Assembly: GCA_021495925.1 (NCBI GenBank)
Contig: JAKEKT010000002.1
Span: forward strand, 62,001 to 126,000
Reading direction: 5' to 3'
Source: Diplodia intermedia
Taxonomy: Eukaryota; Ascomycota; Dothideomycetes; Botryosphaeriales; Botryosphaeriaceae
DNA: 64,000 nucleotides
Shown here: piece by piece, positions 62,428-64,000 of the stretch
Layout: each line of letters begins with the position of its first letter
Position numbering within the stretch: position 1 is the stretch's first letter
The notes under the pieces: model-generated
Databases searched by the model: none
What the model was told of the DNA's origin: nothing
Seen by the model: the letters and a program-made list of their open reading frames with translations, nothing else
Translations under genes and position numbers: made by a program

Positions 62428-63604
62428 AGGTGATTGAATTGAGCGTGGACGAATGCATCTAGATGGCTGGGTTTTCTTGGGATTTAGCGATTTGTTGGGG
62501 TTTTGATGATTGTACGAATTTGCGATGAACGTCCTTAGGATATAATGTTTGGCCTAATACTAGTCACCTCTTCAATGCCAGTTCAACTACGCGTCAATAG
62601 CTGGATGTTCGTTCTCACAGCTGCTTCGAGTTGCATTTGTCCCACTGTACTCAGCTCATGGTTTCGCTTTAGGGGCTTTCGTGCGGTGCCTAGGGCACCA
62701 ACCGAACGAGGTTAGGTTACATAGTTACCATACAAGGTTTTAGTTACAGCCTGCTCGAAGATGGTAGTACATGGCAGACGCCTTGGAGTCCGGCTAGAGA
62801 GGATGAGGGAACTGTCGAAGAGCCTGTTTGTAACACATCTGAACACCATCCAGAGGGCAAGCTCGGCGACATTCAGCGCTCGCCGTCTCTCATCGGCGAT
62901 CCTCTCCGATCCAAGCATATTGGTCTCCAGAGGTCCAGGCCAAAGTGTTCCCCGGCTCCGTCGGTATGTAGGATTCCAATAGCTTCGTTTTCGAATCGGA
63001 CGTGTCCACCAGCAAGCTTTCTGGAGAATCACGACAGTTGGTCCGCCGGTGAAAAGGCTTCTTTTAGACAGCTTTCTCCCGGACTTGCCGCCAACCTACC
63101 GCAACATCCTACGTAGTAAGCACGCAGTGAAACCTGAAATTCAGTGATCCGCGCAGCCTAGTCCGCATACACCATGGCAGCTGTGGAAACCGCTCCGCAA
63201 ACTAGTGAACGGTAATCTAAAACCCGAAGAGCAATGCAACGCGAACAAGGTAATCTTTAAGCATATCCGGTTCTGGACGGCCCCGTTTTCATCATTGTCG
63301 TCAATCCCGCACCACCCCCGGAAAGGGGAGTGACGTAGATATGGGGCGGGGCCAGGAAAAGTGGGCTTTGCTCGGTTGGCGGAGGTGGGAACGCATCGAG
63401 GGAGGAGGGGCCATCTGCAGATCGGCGGGTAAGCCGGCGAATCACCTTTTTTGGCGAGATTGACACCAAGACTTTAGATGAGTTTCTTTTTATTCTGTCC
63501 TTGCTATCCATTCCGGTGATGATAGCGGCGTCGGCAAGCTTGGGGAAAGCATTTACTTGAAACCTTAACTCGCAAACGTTGGCGAAGGCTCCCGCGGCTA
63601 CAGA
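62428..63604. other. Intergenic region downstream of DUF1295 gene
   Basis: 1.18 kb between convergent genes. Mostly featureless and AT-richer than its surroundings. The only frame worth noting is the minus-strand 84-codon one at 63257..63511, listed separately. Confidence 0.4.
63257..63511 (-). CDS. Possible small hypothetical protein
   Basis: 84 codons with an ATG start (MDSKDRIKRNSSKVLVSISP) and a basic stretch KKVIRRLTRRS, then a Pro-rich tail. No family recognised. It might be a small protein, one exon of a larger model, or chance. Kept at low confidence because it begins with a good ATG and has balanced composition unlike the GC-driven chance frames elsewhere. Confidence 0.2.
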   Translation of the reverse strand: MDSKDRIKRNSSKVLVSISPKKVIRRLTRRSADGPSSLDAFPPPPTEQSPLFLAPPHIYVTPLSGGGAGLTTMMKTGPSRTGYA

Positions 63605-64000
63605 TTAGACCAAGCCCAAGATGCCCTTCTCCTCCTTCCGCTTCGGGGCAATGTCAAGGGCGTGGATGGCATTGCCAACCTTCACCTTGAGGACATCGAA
63701 CCTGACGCTCATCTGTGCAACATCCTGCTTCATCAGCTCGGCTACTTCCTCTACTCCAGAGAATTCGCGGAGCTCATCGGGAGGCGGCTCAAGGCTCCAA
63801 GCGAGACTGACATGGAAGGCATTGGACCGATCATTCTTTCCGTCAATAAAGCCTTTCGTGCCTTCTCCAGCTGCCTTCGGATTCTCGGCAGCGGTAGTAG
63901 TTCCCCAGTCACCCGTCATGTCCACGCCTTCGGCATGCTGCTGCTTCCGGTCCGTGCCAGCATAAAGCTCGGGGTACCCAAATTTCTTCGCAGCCTGATT
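63605..64000 (-). CDS. USB1: U6 snRNA phosphodiesterase Usb1, C-terminal part (partial)
   Basis: 132 codons including the stop at 63605; open to the right edge, so the start lies outside. Usb1 is a 2H-family 3'-5' exonuclease that trims U6 snRNA and leaves a protected 3' end. The visible part includes QAAKKFGYPELY, then the second catalytic H-x-S motif in SNAFHVSLAWSLEPP, and the terminal strand VRFDVLKVKVGNAIHALDI; this order fits the C-terminal half of fungal Usb1. The first HxS motif must lie upstream, beyond base 64000. No intron is needed in the visible part. The assignment rests on the second HxS motif and the surrounding residues. Confidence 0.75.
   Translation of the reverse strand, partial: NQAAKKFGYPELYAGTDRKQQHAEGVDMTGDWGTTTAAENPKAAGEGTKGFIDGKNDRSNAFHVSLAWSLEPPPDELREFSGVEEVAELMKQDVAQMSVRFDVLKVKVGNAIHALDIAPKRKEEKGILGLV

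Noticed and set aside
1..64000. Secondary-metabolite cluster, mobile element or CRISPR array
   Set aside because: No PKS/NRPS, terpene cyclase, transposase or reverse transcriptase reading was found, and there are no regularly spaced repeats. The gene content is housekeeping and regulatory.

Overview
The window is nuclear DNA from a filamentous ascomycete (Pezizomycotina). A Dothideomycete such as a member of Botryosphaeriales is my best guess, but that is inferred from general protein resemblance only. Most genes carry short introns (usually 47-90 nt) with GT..AG borders and fungal branch sites such as CTAAC, CTGAC or CTAAT. The density is about one gene per 2.6 kb. The housekeeping proteins are clearly fungal. 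There are no operons, CRISPR arrays, rRNA genes, convincing tRNA genes or intact transposons. Exon coordinates were built by hand; for every multi-exon model that is complete in the window the summed exon length is a multiple of three and the reading frame stays open.

Layout, left to right. A CBS-domain protein (cut by the left edge) and UBA3 (NEDD8-activating enzyme) are on the minus strand. TEL2 (TTT complex) and the U2 snRNP protein SF3B1/Hsh155 are on the plus strand. After 2.4 kb of non-coding sequence come a secreted alpha/beta hydrolase (minus), a Mil1/TMCO4-like lipase (minus), UTP23 (plus) and PPE1 (minus). Then follows a stretch with three C2H2 zinc-finger proteins (22.2-23.9 kb, 31.4-35.3 kb, 36.2-39.4 kb), within which sit EMC3, SPC2 and a conserved protein of unknown function. 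From 41 kb: a Dep1/Sds3-type Rpd3L subunit, NOP12, vacuolar alpha-mannosidase AMS1, sorting nexin SNX4, mitochondrial adenylate kinase ADK2, MDM38/LETM1, an unrecognised membrane-anchored protein, a secreted Thr/Ala-rich protein, a DUF1295 membrane protein, and the C-terminal part of USB1 cut by the right edge.

Many genes are arranged head to head: UBA3/TEL2, MIL1-like/UTP23, EMC3/SPC2 (both ER membrane biogenesis), DEP1/NOP12, ADK2/MDM38 (both mitochondrial), and the secreted protein/DUF1295 protein. The content is basic cell biology: ubiquitin-like modification, PIKK assembly, splicing, ribosome biogenesis, ER protein insertion and processing, endosomal sorting, mitochondria and chromatin. 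It is not a metabolite cluster.

The most notable points are a 6-nt micro-exon in UBA3; first introns in SF3B1 and in one C2H2 gene that are multiples of three and stop-free, so retention would give longer proteins; a near-perfect 20-bp hairpin at 11.3 kb; preserved short linear motifs (the acidic DSDED motif in TEL2, WQEMP in the lipase, RVxF-like motifs in the unrecognised protein); and the local group of C2H2 regulators, one with an added Cys-rich tail. I did not find a convincing new multi-gene system.
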